A stretch of 38,256 nucleotides of DNA from CAYNLG01 sp964397995 (GCA_964397995.1 CAYNLG010000031.1:1-38256), one strand, 5' to 3'. Counted from the first letter of the stretch, positions 23,475 through 32,551 are shown. Numbers and translations are program-made. The notes: generated from the letters alone by a model not told the origin.

Positions 23475-25805
23475 ATGGGCGACACGACACAGAAGCGCAT
23501 GCGTTGGCGGGGGCTCCTAGCCGCCGGTGCGCTCGGGGTCGGGGCGCTCGCCATCGCGGCGTTGGCGGTGCGGAGCAGGAACGCGGCATCGCCGGCGGAC
23601 GCCTTCCGCAACCTGGACGGCCAGGCGCCCTTCGGCGCTGCCGTCACATATCCCCGCGAAGGCACGCTGTTCCCGCCGGAACTGCCGCCCCCGGAGTTTC
23701 GCTGGCAGGCAGAGGCCGAGGCGAAGGTCGCCCGCTGGGTCGTGCGCCTGGCGGCGCCGGGCCCCGAGGCGCTGCATGTGGACACGACCGACGTACCGCG
23801 CTGGCGCCCCCCGGCCGACGCTTGGACCGCAGTCAAGCAGGCGAGCACGGGGGCCGACGCGACTTTCGCTGCCGTCGGCCTCGATACCGGCAGTGAGCCC
23901 GTTGCTGTCGCGCGGACCACCTTCCGGACCAGCACGGACGCGGTCGGAGCGCCGATCCTGTACCGGAGCGTGCCGCTGCCCTTCATCGAGGCGGTGAAGC
24001 ATCCCGAGCGAATCGCATGGCGGCTGCTCGATGTCGGCTCCCCCGCCGAACCGCCGGTCGTTCTGGAGAAGCTGCCGGTGTGCGGCAACTGTCATTCGCT
24101 GGACGCCGCGGGGCGCGTGCTGGGCATGGACGTCGATTACGCGAACGACAAGGGTTCGTACGCCCTCGTCGACCTGACGCGGACGCGGACGCTGACGCCC
24201 GAGACGCTCATCACCTGGAGCGACTACCGCCGGGCCGACGGCGAGCCGACCTTCGGCCTTCTGTCGCGCGTCTCGCCCGACGGCCGGTACGCCGTCAGCA
24301 CCGTCAAGGACCGCTCCGTCTTCGTGGCGCGCCCCGACCTCGCCTTCTCGCAGCTCTTCTTCCCGATCAAGGGCATCCTGGCGGCATACGACCGGACGGC
24401 GGGCACGTTCACGGCGCTCGCGGGGGCGGACGACCCGCGGTACGTGCAAAGCAACCCGGCCTGGTCGCCGGACGGGCGATGGGTCTACTTCGCGCGGGCG
24501 GAGGCGGCGGAGGTCGACGAGACGGCCAAGGAGCAAGACGCTCTCCTGACGCCGCACCTCGCCCGCGACTTCGTCGAGGGCCACCGCACCTTCAGGTTCG
24601 ACCTCTACCGGGTGCCCTTCGCCGGCGGCGCGGGCGGCCGGGCGGAGCCGGTTGCGGGCGCAACCGACCCGGCCGTGAGCGAGTTCTTCCCGAAGGTCTC
24701 GCCCGACGGCCGATGGCTTGTTTTCTGCCGCGCCGAGAGCTTCATGCTCCTCCAACCGGACAGCGAACTCTGGATCGTCCCGGCCGAGGGCGGCAAGGCC
24801 CGACGGCTTGAGGCGAACACGGACCGGATGAACTCGTGGCATGCGTGGAGCCCCAGCGGCCGATGGCTCGTCTTCGCAACGAAGGCCCGCGGGCCGTACA
24901 CGCAGCTCGCGCTCACACACATCGACGCCGAGGGCCGCTCGTCGCCGCCGGTCTTTCTGGAGCGGGCCGCCCTGTCCGACCGGGCCGCCAATATCCCCGA
25001 GTTCGTGAACGTGGCCCCCTCGGCGCAACTCGCGCTCACCGAGGCGTTCCTGGACGCGAACAACTACCGGCGCCAGGGCCAGGTGCGGCTGCTCGCCGGC
25101 GACGTCGCGGGCGCGGTGCCCCTCTTTGAGAAGGCGCTGGCGATCGACCCGGCGGACCACGCGGCCCGGCTGCGGTTGGCGGCGGCGCTCACGGAACTGG
25201 GCGACGCCGAGCGGGCCAAGGCCGCTTTCACGCGCCTGCTGGCGGATCTGGAGGCGGCTGACGAGCCAGACGCGGGGCTCCTGGCCGAGGCCCATGCCCA
25301 CGCCGCGGCGCTCGCGCGGTCGCGGAACCGGTCCGACGAGGCCATGGCCCACTACCGAGCCGCCCTCCTGCACGACCCCGACGCCGGCGAGGTGCGGCTG
25401 CTGCTGGCCCTGACCTTGGCGGCAAAGGGCCGGTTGGCGGAGGCCGAGGCCCACCTTGCCGAGGCCGTCCGGCGCGACCCCGACAGCGCGGCCGCGCACC
25501 TCTGGCACGGCCAGGTGCTCGACGACCTCGGACGCGAGGCCGAGGCGACGGCGGCTTGCGCGGCAGCGCTTGCCGTGCGGCCGGTGCGGAAGGCGGATGC
25601 GGCGTTGGTGGCGGCCCGCGTCCTGGAGCGGCGGCCGGCGATGGCGGCCGGAGTTCGGGCGATGCTGGAGGCGGCCGTCGAGGCCCACGGCCCCGCCCCG
25701 CAGGCATATGCGCTCCTGGCCCGGGCGGCCGAGGTCCAGGGCGACGCCGTCGCGGCCCGGGCCTATGCGGCCAAGGCCCGGTCACTGGCGGCCGACGCGG
25801 AGTAA
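23475..25805 (+). CDS. Membrane-anchored PD40 propeller and TPR protein with one CxxCH motif
   Basis: This 776-residue protein starts with a basic patch and one hydrophobic anchor (about 12-33), probably with the body outside the membrane. Residues about 45-195 form a beta domain. LPVCGNCHSLDAAGR places a CxxCH haem-c-type motif at 203-207. Four PD40/TolB-like blades follow: SRVSPDGRYAVSTVKD, PAWSPDGRWVYFARAE, PKVSPDGRWLVFCRAE and HAWSPSGRWLVFATK. From about 545 to the end TPR units repeat (AVPLFEKALAIDPADHAARL, AMAHYRAALLHDPDAGEVRL). The Cys pair just before a propeller suggests a c-type haem, with a distal ligand not identifiable. AGAGG lies just before the ATG at 23475. It is divergent from the DUF4091-like gene; its function is unknown. 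Confidence 0.82.
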   Translation: MGDTTQKRMRWRGLLAAGALGVGALAIAALAVRSRNAASPADAFRNLDGQAPFGAAVTYPREGTLFPPELPPPEFRWQAEAEAKVARWVVRLAAPGPEALHVDTTDVPRWRPPADAWTAVKQASTGADATFAAVGLDTGSEPVAVARTTFRTSTDAVGAPILYRSVPLPFIEAVKHPERIAWRLLDVGSPAEPPVVLEKLPVCGNCHSLDAAGRVLGMDVDYANDKGSYALVDLTRTRTLTPETLITWSDYRRADGEPTFGLLSRVSPDGRYAVSTVKDRSVFVARPDLAFSQLFFPIKGILAAYDRTAGTFTALAGADDPRYVQSNPAWSPDGRWVYFARAEAAEVDETAKEQDALLTPHLARDFVEGHRTFRFDLYRVPFAGGAGGRAEPVAGATDPAVSEFFPKVSPDGRWLVFCRAESFMLLQPDSELWIVPAEGGKARRLEANTDRMNSWHAWSPSGRWLVFATKARGPYTQLALTHIDAEGRSSPPVFLERAALSDRAANIPEFVNVAPSAQLALTEAFLDANNYRRQGQVRLLAGDVAGAVPLFEKALAIDPADHAARLRLAAALTELGDAERAKAAFTRLLADLEAADEPDAGLLAEAHAHAAALARSRNRSDEAMAHYRAALLHDPDAGEVRLLLALTLAAKGRLAEAEAHLAEAVRRDPDSAAAHLWHGQVLDDLGREAEATAACAAALAVRPVRKADAALVAARVLERRPAMAAGVRAMLEAAVEAHGPAPQAYALLARAAEVQGDAVAARAYAAKARSLAADAE

Positions 25806-25897
25806 ATAGTTTTGCGGCCGATCGCGTACCATGGTGGGGTGCCGTGCGGCAAGACGGCCGCCCGCGGGCAGGCGAACCGAATCGGAAAGGAGTTCGC

Positions 25898-26188
25898 ATG
25901 GGTTGGGGACGCGCGTTGCTGCTGGGCGATATCGGCGTGCAGATGAACGTGGAGGACCAGATCCGCGAGCTGGAGCAACTCCGGCAGGAGGTCCGATCGC
26001 GACGGGCGGATTCCGGCGACACCGCGGCGCGGCTCGCCGACCTGGAGCGCGAGTGCGACGAGTTGCGGCTCTACCTGGCCGCCGTGTGTCGCTTGCTCGT
26101 CGCGCAGGGCGTGGTCACGCCGGAGGCGCTCCGCCAGGCGGTCGAGGCGGTGGACGCCGAGGACGGCGCGGCCGATGTGCCGGCCTGA
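25898..26188 (+). CDS. Small coiled-coil protein of unknown function
   Basis: This 96-residue protein opens with MGWGRALLLGDIGVQMNVED, then a heptad-like helix (IRELEQLRQEVRSRR), a charged gap and a second helix (LADLERECDELRLYLAAVCR) ending in LLVAQGVVTPEALRQAVEAV. It has no signal peptide, so it should be cytoplasmic, possibly a dimer. GGAAAGGAG lies 5 nt before the ATG at 25898, which is a strong ribosome site and supports a real gene. The longer in-frame opening upstream overlaps the previous gene and lacks such a site. I do not recognise a named family. Confidence 0.75.
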   Translation: MGWGRALLLGDIGVQMNVEDQIRELEQLRQEVRSRRADSGDTAARLADLERECDELRLYLAAVCRLLVAQGVVTPEALRQAVEAVDAEDGAADVPA

Positions 26189-26305
26189 GCGAACCGACCG
26201 CTCGACTACGCCCGTCGTCAGAAAGTTCCAAGGCAAATCCGCGGATTCCGGAGACGGCGCCGTGTAGACTGACGCAACATGATGCCGGTTTTAAGGAGAC
26301 GTGCC

Positions 26306-26908
26306 ATGGTCCTTGCCGTCCTGCCCCGCTTGGCGTGGCCGGTGGCCGCGGCCACGGTCCTTGTTCTCGCCACCGCGGGAGGCAAGCCGGAATCGACAGG
26401 GAACTCCCCGGCGGCACAGCACAAGGACCCAACCCGCGGCCTCGCGCTGGAAGACATCACCTGCCAACGGGAAGCCGACGGAGCGGTCCGGGTCCGGTGT
26501 GTGGTCGTCAACCGGGGCAGCGTCCCACTGCTTGTGAACCCGCGCCCGGCGATAGAACAGAGGAGCGCCAGTTACCGCGTCCTCGGGATCGATACCGTAC
26601 GCGCGGCCTGCACGGGGGGCGGCAATTCGGAAATCGGCAAGAACCAGCTCTACGTGCTGTATCCGGCCGGCACCCACCACGGCGACGTCTGCTGGCAGGA
26701 CCGCGTGCCCTTGAGCCGCGAGTTCGAGTCCTTCCCGTCGGAGCCGGGGCGGCTTCGGCTGCAGATGATCGTGTGGGCCAAGCTGAAGATCCTCAACCTC
26801 GAAGCCCTGGCCCGCCACGGCCGCGTCGTCGTGGAGGCTGTCCATTTGGAAGGAGAGCGGGAGGTCGTGGTGGAGGGCCGCCAAGCGAAACAGCCCCAGA
26901 CGCCCTGA
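26306..26908 (+). CDS. Secreted beta-rich protein of unknown function
   Basis: This 200-residue protein has a signal peptide or N-terminal anchor (about 1-25). The body alternates short strands, as in an immunoglobulin-like sandwich (GAVRVRCVVVNRGSVPLLV, RLRLQMIVWAKLKIL). Four Cys (53, 65, 102, 129) could form two disulfides, and HHGDVCW (124-130) is the only striking motif. AAGGAG lies 7 nt before the ATG at 26306, preferred over the ATG at 26279, which has no such site. It is convergent with the lipoprotein gene 24 nt further on. No function can be inferred. Confidence 0.65.
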   Translation: MVLAVLPRLAWPVAAATVLVLATAGGKPESTGNSPAAQHKDPTRGLALEDITCQREADGAVRVRCVVVNRGSVPLLVNPRPAIEQRSASYRVLGIDTVRAACTGGGNSEIGKNQLYVLYPAGTHHGDVCWQDRVPLSREFESFPSEPGRLRLQMIVWAKLKILNLEALARHGRVVVEAVHLEGEREVVVEGRQAKQPQTP

Positions 26909-26932
26909 GGCCAGTGCCATCCCGCGCCGTCT

Positions 26933-27412
26933 TTACCCGCCCGGCAACACCTCCAGCAACCAGCGGCCTTCGGTGTCGCCCGCGACGGGGCTCAGGAAGA
27001 ACGTGTACGTCCGGCCGACGGCCTCGACGGCCGAGGCACCGAACGTCCGAACCGGACTGTGGATCGCCAGGTGCCGCTCGCCCGACCACGCGGCCGCGTC
27101 GCCCTTCGCGACGCGCCGCACATCCACCGTCACGAGCCAGCTGAGCCGGGGCTCCGCCACGAGGACCGTGTCGGCCGGGACGTCCAGGACGAAGCCCGGC
27201 CGGTCCAGCAGGCGCCGCGGACGGGCCGTGCAGACCGACCGGACGCGGCCCGTGAAAGCGACGTCGGCCGCGGCGGACAGTTCGGCGGCCTGGGAGTCAT
27301 TCCAAGCATTCCCGTCGAGGCCATCCCGCGCCGCCGGGTCGGCGGCCGGGCGGCACCCCACGAGTGCCAGACCGGCGGCCACAACAGCGATCCCTAACGC
27401 CTTACGTCCCAT
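26933..27412 (-). CDS. Lipoprotein with an OB/NTR-like domain
   Basis: This 159-residue protein has a short signal ending in the lipobox LVGC (17-20), so it should be lipidated at Cys20. The body contains VAFTGRVRSVC, LSWLVTVDVRRVAKGDAAAW and GRTYTFFLSP, a pattern of five or six strands resembling OB-fold or NTR-like domains. The first 120 residues of the FG-GAP protein at 18841-20607 have a similar strand pattern. GGGGGA lies 4 nt before the ATG at 27412. Its start is divergent from the GH28-led operon and its stop is convergent with the secreted beta-rich protein. The function is unknown. Confidence 0.72.
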   Translation of the reverse strand: MGRKALGIAVVAAGLALVGCRPAADPAARDGLDGNAWNDSQAAELSAAADVAFTGRVRSVCTARPRRLLDRPGFVLDVPADTVLVAEPRLSWLVTVDVRRVAKGDAAAWSGERHLAIHSPVRTFGASAVEAVGRTYTFFLSPVAGDTEGRWLLEVLPGG

Positions 27413-27452
27413 GTGTCCCCCGATCGTGCGGTACGGGCTCCCGGCTCGGTAC

Positions 27453-27477
27453 CTTGGACTCGAAGACGAGGTCCAAG
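27453..27477. other. Hairpin in the divergent promoter region of the GH28 operon
   Basis: CTTGGACTCG (27453-27462) and CGAGGTCCAAG (27467-27477) pair over 10 bp with one bulged G and an AAGA loop. It lies between the lipoprotein gene start (27412) and the GH28-like gene start (27582). It may be an operator or an RNA structure in the operon leader; no T-tract follows on either strand. Confidence 0.35.
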
Positions 27478-27581
27478 TTCGCGCCGACGCGCCGCGTCCG
27501 CGTGCCCCTCTCGGGAAATTCGTGGCGTGGGCTGACAAGCATGATAGGCTGGCGACCGTCTTCAGCCGCGAAAGGATAACG

Positions 27582-28982
27582 ATGGCGGACCGGCCGCAGG
27601 CATCCCGGACGGGACAGGCCGTCTCGATCACCGATTTCGGCGCCGCCGCCGACGGTACGACCGTCTGCAACGAGGCCATCCAACGGGCGATTGACACCGC
27701 AGCCGACGCCGGCGGCGGCGTGGTGCACGTCCCGCCCGGGACGTTCCGCACGGGGACAATCCATTTGCGGTCCCGCGTCGCCCTGGAGTTGGCGGCCGGC
27801 GCGGTGCTGAAGGGTTCCGAGGACATTGCCGACTACCCGCCCCACCCGGCCGCGCCGAACCCGCAGGGCAACGTCGACCTGCAGCAGCATCATCTGGTGG
27901 TCGCCGACGGCGTCGAGCGTGCGGCCATTCGCGGTCAGGGCACCCTCGACGGCAGCGGGCTTGCGTTCTGGGACCCGCCCGACACGTGCCGCTTCTACGT
28001 CCGCAAAGCGGCCCGGCCGAGCCCCATGATCGAGATTCGCGGTGCGACCGACTTCGTCCTCGAGGGCGTGACCGTCTACGACTCGCCGGGCTGGACGGTC
28101 CACCTCCGCGACGCCGAGCGGGTCCGCGTCGACGGCATCACCCTTCGCAATAACCTCTTCGGGCCGAACACCGACGGGCTCGACATCACCGACAGCCGCG
28201 ACGTCACGGTCAGCAACTCGACGCTGGTCTGCGGCGACGACGCGATCGTCCTGAAGAGCCTGGGCGGGGTCAACGAGCGGATCGCCGTCTCGAACTGCCT
28301 CCTCCAGACCAACTGCAGCGCCCTGAAACTCGGCGCCAGCGAATCCATCGGCACCATCCGCCAAGTCACGATGACCGGGTGCGTGATCCGCGAGAGCTCG
28401 CGCGGCATCAGCCTCTACAACCTCGCGGGCGGCACGTTCGAGGACATCGTCTTCTCCGCCATCGTCATGGACTGTCACAACGACATGCCGTTCGTCTGCC
28501 CGATCCACATCAACCTGTCGCGGCATCCGGACCCCGAACGGGACCGCGGCATCGGCACGGTGCGGAACGTGCGGATCAGCGACTGTCTCGTCCGGTCCGA
28601 TGCGCGGATTCTCTTCACGGCCGAGGACGGGGCACGGCTCGAGAATATCGCCCTCGATGGCATCCACATGGATTACCCCGCCGTCGAAGACCGCTTCGAG
28701 GAAGCCCGTCAGGCCGTGGGTGGCCAGTTCTCACCGTTCAGCCCCGACGCCCGGGCGGCCCGGGCGGTGGTGGTCGCCGAGAACATCCGGGGCCTTACGG
28801 TGCGCGACGTGACGACCGCCTGGCCGGCCGGGTGCGAGGTGCCCATGCACGTCCTCTGGGCCCGGCACGTGGACGGCGGCCTGGTGGACTGCCCCCTCGC
28901 GACGCCCAGCCGGCCGGACGTCGCCTACGCCGACGTCGAGGCGAGCCGGCTGGAAGTCCGCCCGCCGCTTACCACAACGTGA
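27582..28982 (+). CDS. GH28-like polygalacturonase-family protein without signal peptide
   Basis: This 466-residue protein belongs to the GH28 beta-helix family: ITDFGAAADGTTVCNEAIQ (16-34), VVHVPPGTFRTGTIHL (47-62), GQGTLDGSG, FGPNTDGLDI with the NTDG motif at 196-199, and VCGDDAIVLK with Asp219-Asp220. The family's GHG/GHS histidine motif is not seen; the equivalent stretch reads TNCSALKLG (243-251). The usual RIK is replaced by SRGISLYN near 274. A hydrolytic role on a uronic acid or other glycan is therefore uncertain. There is no signal peptide, so it appears cytoplasmic. AAAGGA lies upstream of the ATG at 27582. It leads a tight operon with two sulfatases and a GH43-like protein (gaps 19, 11 and 14 nt). 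Confidence 0.84.
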   Translation: MADRPQASRTGQAVSITDFGAAADGTTVCNEAIQRAIDTAADAGGGVVHVPPGTFRTGTIHLRSRVALELAAGAVLKGSEDIADYPPHPAAPNPQGNVDLQQHHLVVADGVERAAIRGQGTLDGSGLAFWDPPDTCRFYVRKAARPSPMIEIRGATDFVLEGVTVYDSPGWTVHLRDAERVRVDGITLRNNLFGPNTDGLDITDSRDVTVSNSTLVCGDDAIVLKSLGGVNERIAVSNCLLQTNCSALKLGASESIGTIRQVTMTGCVIRESSRGISLYNLAGGTFEDIVFSAIVMDCHNDMPFVCPIHINLSRHPDPERDRGIGTVRNVRISDCLVRSDARILFTAEDGARLENIALDGIHMDYPAVEDRFEEARQAVGGQFSPFSPDARAARAVVVAENIRGLTVRDVTTAWPAGCEVPMHVLWARHVDGGLVDCPLATPSRPDVAYADVEASRLEVRPPLTTT

Positions 28983-29001
28983 CCTCCCCTGAAGGAGCGT
29001 G

Positions 29002-30300
29002 ATGGCCGCTCGACCCAATGTGCTCGTCTTCATCAGCCACGACACCGGCCGGTGTGTCTCGCCGATCGGGTACCCGACGTTTCACACGCCGGCCTGCGAG
29101 CGGCTGGCCACCGAGGGCATAACCTGCACAAGGATGTTCAGCACGCGGCCGCTGTGCTCGCCCGCGCGGGCGGCGCTGCTGACCGGTCGCCACCCGCACC
29201 AGATCGGCGTCGACGGCCTTGTCGGACCGATGCGGGGGTTCCGGCTGCACGATGACGAGCGGCACGCGGCCCGCCTGTTCGCCGACGCGGGCTACGAGAG
29301 CGTGCTATGCGGCCAAGTCCACGAGACCGACGACTGCCGGACGCTCGGCTTCGAGCGGTTCCTGTGCGGCCCGGGCGAGCGGTACAACGACGGCGGCGAC
29401 CTGCTCGACTTCGGCGACGGCATCGGCGCGTGGCTGCGCACGCGCGACCCCGACCGCCCCTTCTATCTCCAGATCGGCTGCTCCGACACCCACTATCGCT
29501 GGAGCAAGCGGGCCGGTTCGGACACGAGCCGCGGCCTGTGGCGGCCACCCTATTTGAAAGACCTGCCGGCCGTGCGGGAAGAGGTGGCGGCCTTCCAAGG
29601 CGGGGTGCGGCGACTGGACGAGGGCATCGGGCGGATCCTCGCCGCCCTCGACACCGCCGGCCTCACCGACAATACCCTCTGCGTCTTCACCACCGATCAC
29701 GGCGAGGACTTCCCCCTTGCCAAGGGAACCTGTCGCGACCCCGGCATCGGCGTCTTCTGCTTCCTCCGATACCCGGCGGGCGGTTGGGATGTCGGCCGCA
29801 CCGCCGACGCCCTGCTCAGCCACGTCGACGTCCTGCCCACGCTTCTGGAGGCGTGCGGCCTGGCGGTGCCCGACCGCGTGGCGGGGCGGAGCTTCCTGCC
29901 GCTGCTCGAAGGCCAGCCCTACGAGCCGAACGAGGCCGTCTTCGCCGGCAAGACCTATCACGACACCTTCGACCCGCGCCGCGCGGTACGGACCGACCGC
30001 TGGAAGTACATCCGCTACCTCGACCTCATCCCCCGGAAGGACGTGCGGGCGGCGACGCTGACCCGCCAGCACATGGCCGCCCTCGAGACCCGTGTTCTCG
30101 GGCCGGAGGAGCTCTACGACCTGGAGGCCGACCCGGACGAGACAACCGACCTCGCCCGCGACCCGGCCCACGCCGAGGTCCTGGCCGCCATGCGCCTGCG
30201 GCTGGTGGCGTGGATGCGTTCCACGGACGACCCGCTGCTGGCGGGACCGGTCACGTGCCCGACGTTCGCCCGCCTCCGCGACGAACTGAACGCCCTTTAG
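29002..30300 (+). CDS. Sulfatase (S1 family), heparan N-sulfatase-like, cytoplasmic
   Basis: This 432-residue protein would hydrolyse sulfate esters or N-sulfate on a glycan. NVLVFISHD opens the fold; RPLCSPARAALLTGRHPHQI carries the C-x-P-x-R core (Cys52 to Arg56), where Cys must be turned into formylglycine. TTDHGED near residue 232 and GKTYHDTF further on fit metal and substrate sites. The shape around the core recalls SGSH-type N-sulfoglucosamine sulfatases, but this is only a resemblance. No signal peptide is seen. I chose the ATG at 29002 over the GTG at 28999 because AAGGAG is then 4 nt away. It lies 19 nt after the GH28-like gene. Confidence 0.92.
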   Translation: MAARPNVLVFISHDTGRCVSPIGYPTFHTPACERLATEGITCTRMFSTRPLCSPARAALLTGRHPHQIGVDGLVGPMRGFRLHDDERHAARLFADAGYESVLCGQVHETDDCRTLGFERFLCGPGERYNDGGDLLDFGDGIGAWLRTRDPDRPFYLQIGCSDTHYRWSKRAGSDTSRGLWRPPYLKDLPAVREEVAAFQGGVRRLDEGIGRILAALDTAGLTDNTLCVFTTDHGEDFPLAKGTCRDPGIGVFCFLRYPAGGWDVGRTADALLSHVDVLPTLLEACGLAVPDRVAGRSFLPLLEGQPYEPNEAVFAGKTYHDTFDPRRAVRTDRWKYIRYLDLIPRKDVRAATLTRQHMAALETRVLGPEELYDLEADPDETTDLARDPAHAEVLAAMRLRLVAWMRSTDDPLLAGPVTCPTFARLRDELNAL

Positions 30301-30311
30301 AGGAGGTGCCC

Positions 30312-31190
30312 GTGTTCGACTGGTCCGAGATCCGCAACCCCATCCTCACGCATCCCGCGTGGTCACTGAAGGATCCATGTGTGGCGCTCGACGAGGCCGG
30401 CGTCGTGCACCTGTTCTGCTCGGCGTTCTCGCCCGGCAACCGGCTCCAGTTACTGGAAGTGACGACGCGCGACCTGGTCACGTGGTCGCACCCGGTCCTG
30501 CTCTGGGGCGAGGGCGACCGCGGCTTCGGCAGCCCCGACATCACCTTCCTCGACGGGGCTTGGGTACTCACCTATCAGAGCTGGGACCCGCGGCCAGGCC
30601 ACGACAGGACATGCACCAAGCTCCACGCCTCCCGGAGCGAGGACCTGGTCAACTGGGAGCCGCGCCACACGGAACTCGCCCGGAACCTGAACGTCGGGCA
30701 GCGGGCGATCGACCCGGCCGTCACCCGGTGCGGCGACCGCGTCTACTGCATCTTCAAGCAGTGGCAGGAACCGCTGATGGCCGCCGCCGAGGACCTCTGG
30801 GACCCCGACGGCTGGGAGCTCCTGGGCCGCCTGCCCTTCCCGGAGTCGTCCGAGAACGGCCAGTTCCTGCACGTCGACGGACAGTGGCGGCTCATCGTTC
30901 AGACACCGGGGGCGCAACAGATCGGGACGATGCGCGGCGACGGGTCGCATTGGGCAGACTGGCTGGCTTGGGACCTCGAGCCAATCCGGATGCCGACCCA
31001 GCCGGGCTTCAACGAGCACCAGAACGCGGGGGCCCTTTACGTGGCCGACTGGCGCGAGCGGGACGGGTTCTTCTACGGCTTCTTCCACGCCCGCGAGGTG
31101 CCGCACGTCGTGCTGAACATGAGTCACCGGCTGGGCGTGGCCCGGTCGTGTGACCTGAAGCATTGGGAGTTCCCCGGCACAAGCGATTGA
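30312..31190 (+). CDS. GH43-like five-bladed propeller glycosidase, cytoplasmic
   Basis: This 292-residue protein looks like a bare catalytic propeller of the GH43/GH32/GH117 fold. WSLKDPCVALDEAGVVHLF (18-35) places Asp21 as candidate general base, GSPDITFLDGAWVLTYQSW (73-91) gives Asp76, AIDPAVTRCGDRVYCIFKQW (132-151) gives Asp134, and ESSENGQFLHVDGQW (178-192) offers Glu181 as acid. It has no signal peptide. The start is a GTG at 30312 with AGGAGG exactly 5 nt upstream, placed right after the previous stop. The specific glycan is unknown; neighbouring sulfatases suggest a sulfated one. Confidence 0.76.
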   Translation: MFDWSEIRNPILTHPAWSLKDPCVALDEAGVVHLFCSAFSPGNRLQLLEVTTRDLVTWSHPVLLWGEGDRGFGSPDITFLDGAWVLTYQSWDPRPGHDRTCTKLHASRSEDLVNWEPRHTELARNLNVGQRAIDPAVTRCGDRVYCIFKQWQEPLMAAAEDLWDPDGWELLGRLPFPESSENGQFLHVDGQWRLIVQTPGAQQIGTMRGDGSHWADWLAWDLEPIRMPTQPGFNEHQNAGALYVADWRERDGFFYGFFHAREVPHVVLNMSHRLGVARSCDLKHWEFPGTSD

Positions 31191-31204
31191 CGGAGGCCCA
31201 CACC

Positions 31205-32551
31205 ATGTCGTCCGGAACGGACGCGAGTACGAGACCCAACGTTCTCATCCTCATCACCGACCAGCAGACCCACGCCGCCATGAGCTGCACGGGGACCCCC
31301 TGGCTGAAAACGCCGGCCATGGACACCTTGGCGGCGCGCGGCACGCGGTTCACCCGTGCGTACTGCACCTACCCTTTGTGCACGCCCGCCCGGGCAAGCC
31401 ACATGACGGGCCGCCACCCGCACGAGCTTGGCATCTACGGCAACGCGGGCAAGCCCTTCTGGGCCCATGACATCCCCCGCGAGGCCCTGATGGGGTGGCA
31501 CTTCGCCCGCGGCGGCTACCGGTGCGTCTGGGCGGGCAAGGACATGGCCCCGGCCGATGGCAGCCGCGACTTCGAGCTCCTCTGCCGGTGGGGCGACGTC
31601 CAGACCGCCGACCACTTGACCGCCTTCCTCCGCGAGCCGGGCGAGGCGCCGTTCCTGGCGGTGGGGAACTTCGTCAACCCGCACAACATCTGCGAGTGGG
31701 CCCGCGCGATGCCGCTCTTCGAGGGGGGCATCGGCGAACCGCCGCCCGAGCGCGACCTGCCCCCGCTGCCGGCCAACCACCCCGTGCCACCCGAGGAGCC
31801 CGAGATCCTCCGCCAAGTCCAGCGTTGGGGCATGCAAGTCTGGCTGCCGCGCGACGACGGGCCCCGCCAGTGGCGCGAGTACCTCTGGGCCTACTACCGG
31901 CTGGTCGAGCTGGTCGACGCCCAGGTCGGCCGCGTTCTTGCCGCCCTCGACGAAACGGGACGGGCCGAGGACACGCTCGTCGTCTTCATGAGCGACCACG
32001 GCGACGGCTGCGCCGCCCACCGGTGGAATCAGAAGATGACCTTCTACGAGGAGGTCATCCGTGTCCCGCTCATCCTGGCCGGGCCGGGCATCGCCGCCGG
32101 GGCCGCATGCGACCGGCTGGTCTCAACCGGCCTCGACCTGCTGCCGACATGTTGCGAGGCGGCCGACATGCCTGTGCCGGAGGGGCTGCCGGGACGGTCG
32201 CTGCTGCCCCTCGCGCGCGGCGAGCCCGTGGAGACCTGGCGCGACGCGCTCGTCATCGAAAGCGCTCTCAACCCCGAGGTGATGGACAACGCCCGCGCTC
32301 ACAAGCAGAATGTCGGCCGCGCCATCGTCACCGACCGGCACAAGTACTCCGTGTGGCGGTGGGGCCGCCCGCGCGAGCAGCTCGTCGACCTGGCGGCCGA
32401 CCCGGGCGAGATGGTGAACCTCGCGACGTCCCGGAGGTTCGACGCCACGCGCGACGCCCTGCGGGCCCGCCTGGCAGCTTGGTGCAGGACCACCGACGAC
32501 CAATTCCAGGTGCCGGGCCACGAGATCCTCTCGCCCGGGGCAACGCGTTAG
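31205..32551 (+). CDS. Sulfatase (S1 family), cytoplasmic
   Basis: This 448-residue arylsulfatase-fold protein starts RPNVLILITDQQTHAAMSC and carries YPLCTPARASHMTGRHPHEL, with the C-x-P-x-R core at Cys59 to Arg63, here with Thr after Cys. VVFMSDHGDGCAAHRWNQKM further on is the second metal-binding segment. It resembles choline-sulfatase-like and iduronate-sulfatase-like members, but the substrate is not determined. No signal peptide is visible. GGAGG lies 8 nt before the ATG at 31205. It is 14 nt after the GH43-like gene, so it is probably part of the same transcript. Confidence 0.92.
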   Translation: MSSGTDASTRPNVLILITDQQTHAAMSCTGTPWLKTPAMDTLAARGTRFTRAYCTYPLCTPARASHMTGRHPHELGIYGNAGKPFWAHDIPREALMGWHFARGGYRCVWAGKDMAPADGSRDFELLCRWGDVQTADHLTAFLREPGEAPFLAVGNFVNPHNICEWARAMPLFEGGIGEPPPERDLPPLPANHPVPPEEPEILRQVQRWGMQVWLPRDDGPRQWREYLWAYYRLVELVDAQVGRVLAALDETGRAEDTLVVFMSDHGDGCAAHRWNQKMTFYEEVIRVPLILAGPGIAAGAACDRLVSTGLDLLPTCCEAADMPVPEGLPGRSLLPLARGEPVETWRDALVIESALNPEVMDNARAHKQNVGRAIVTDRHKYSVWRWGRPREQLVDLAADPGEMVNLATSRRFDATRDALRARLAAWCRTTDDQFQVPGHEILSPGATR

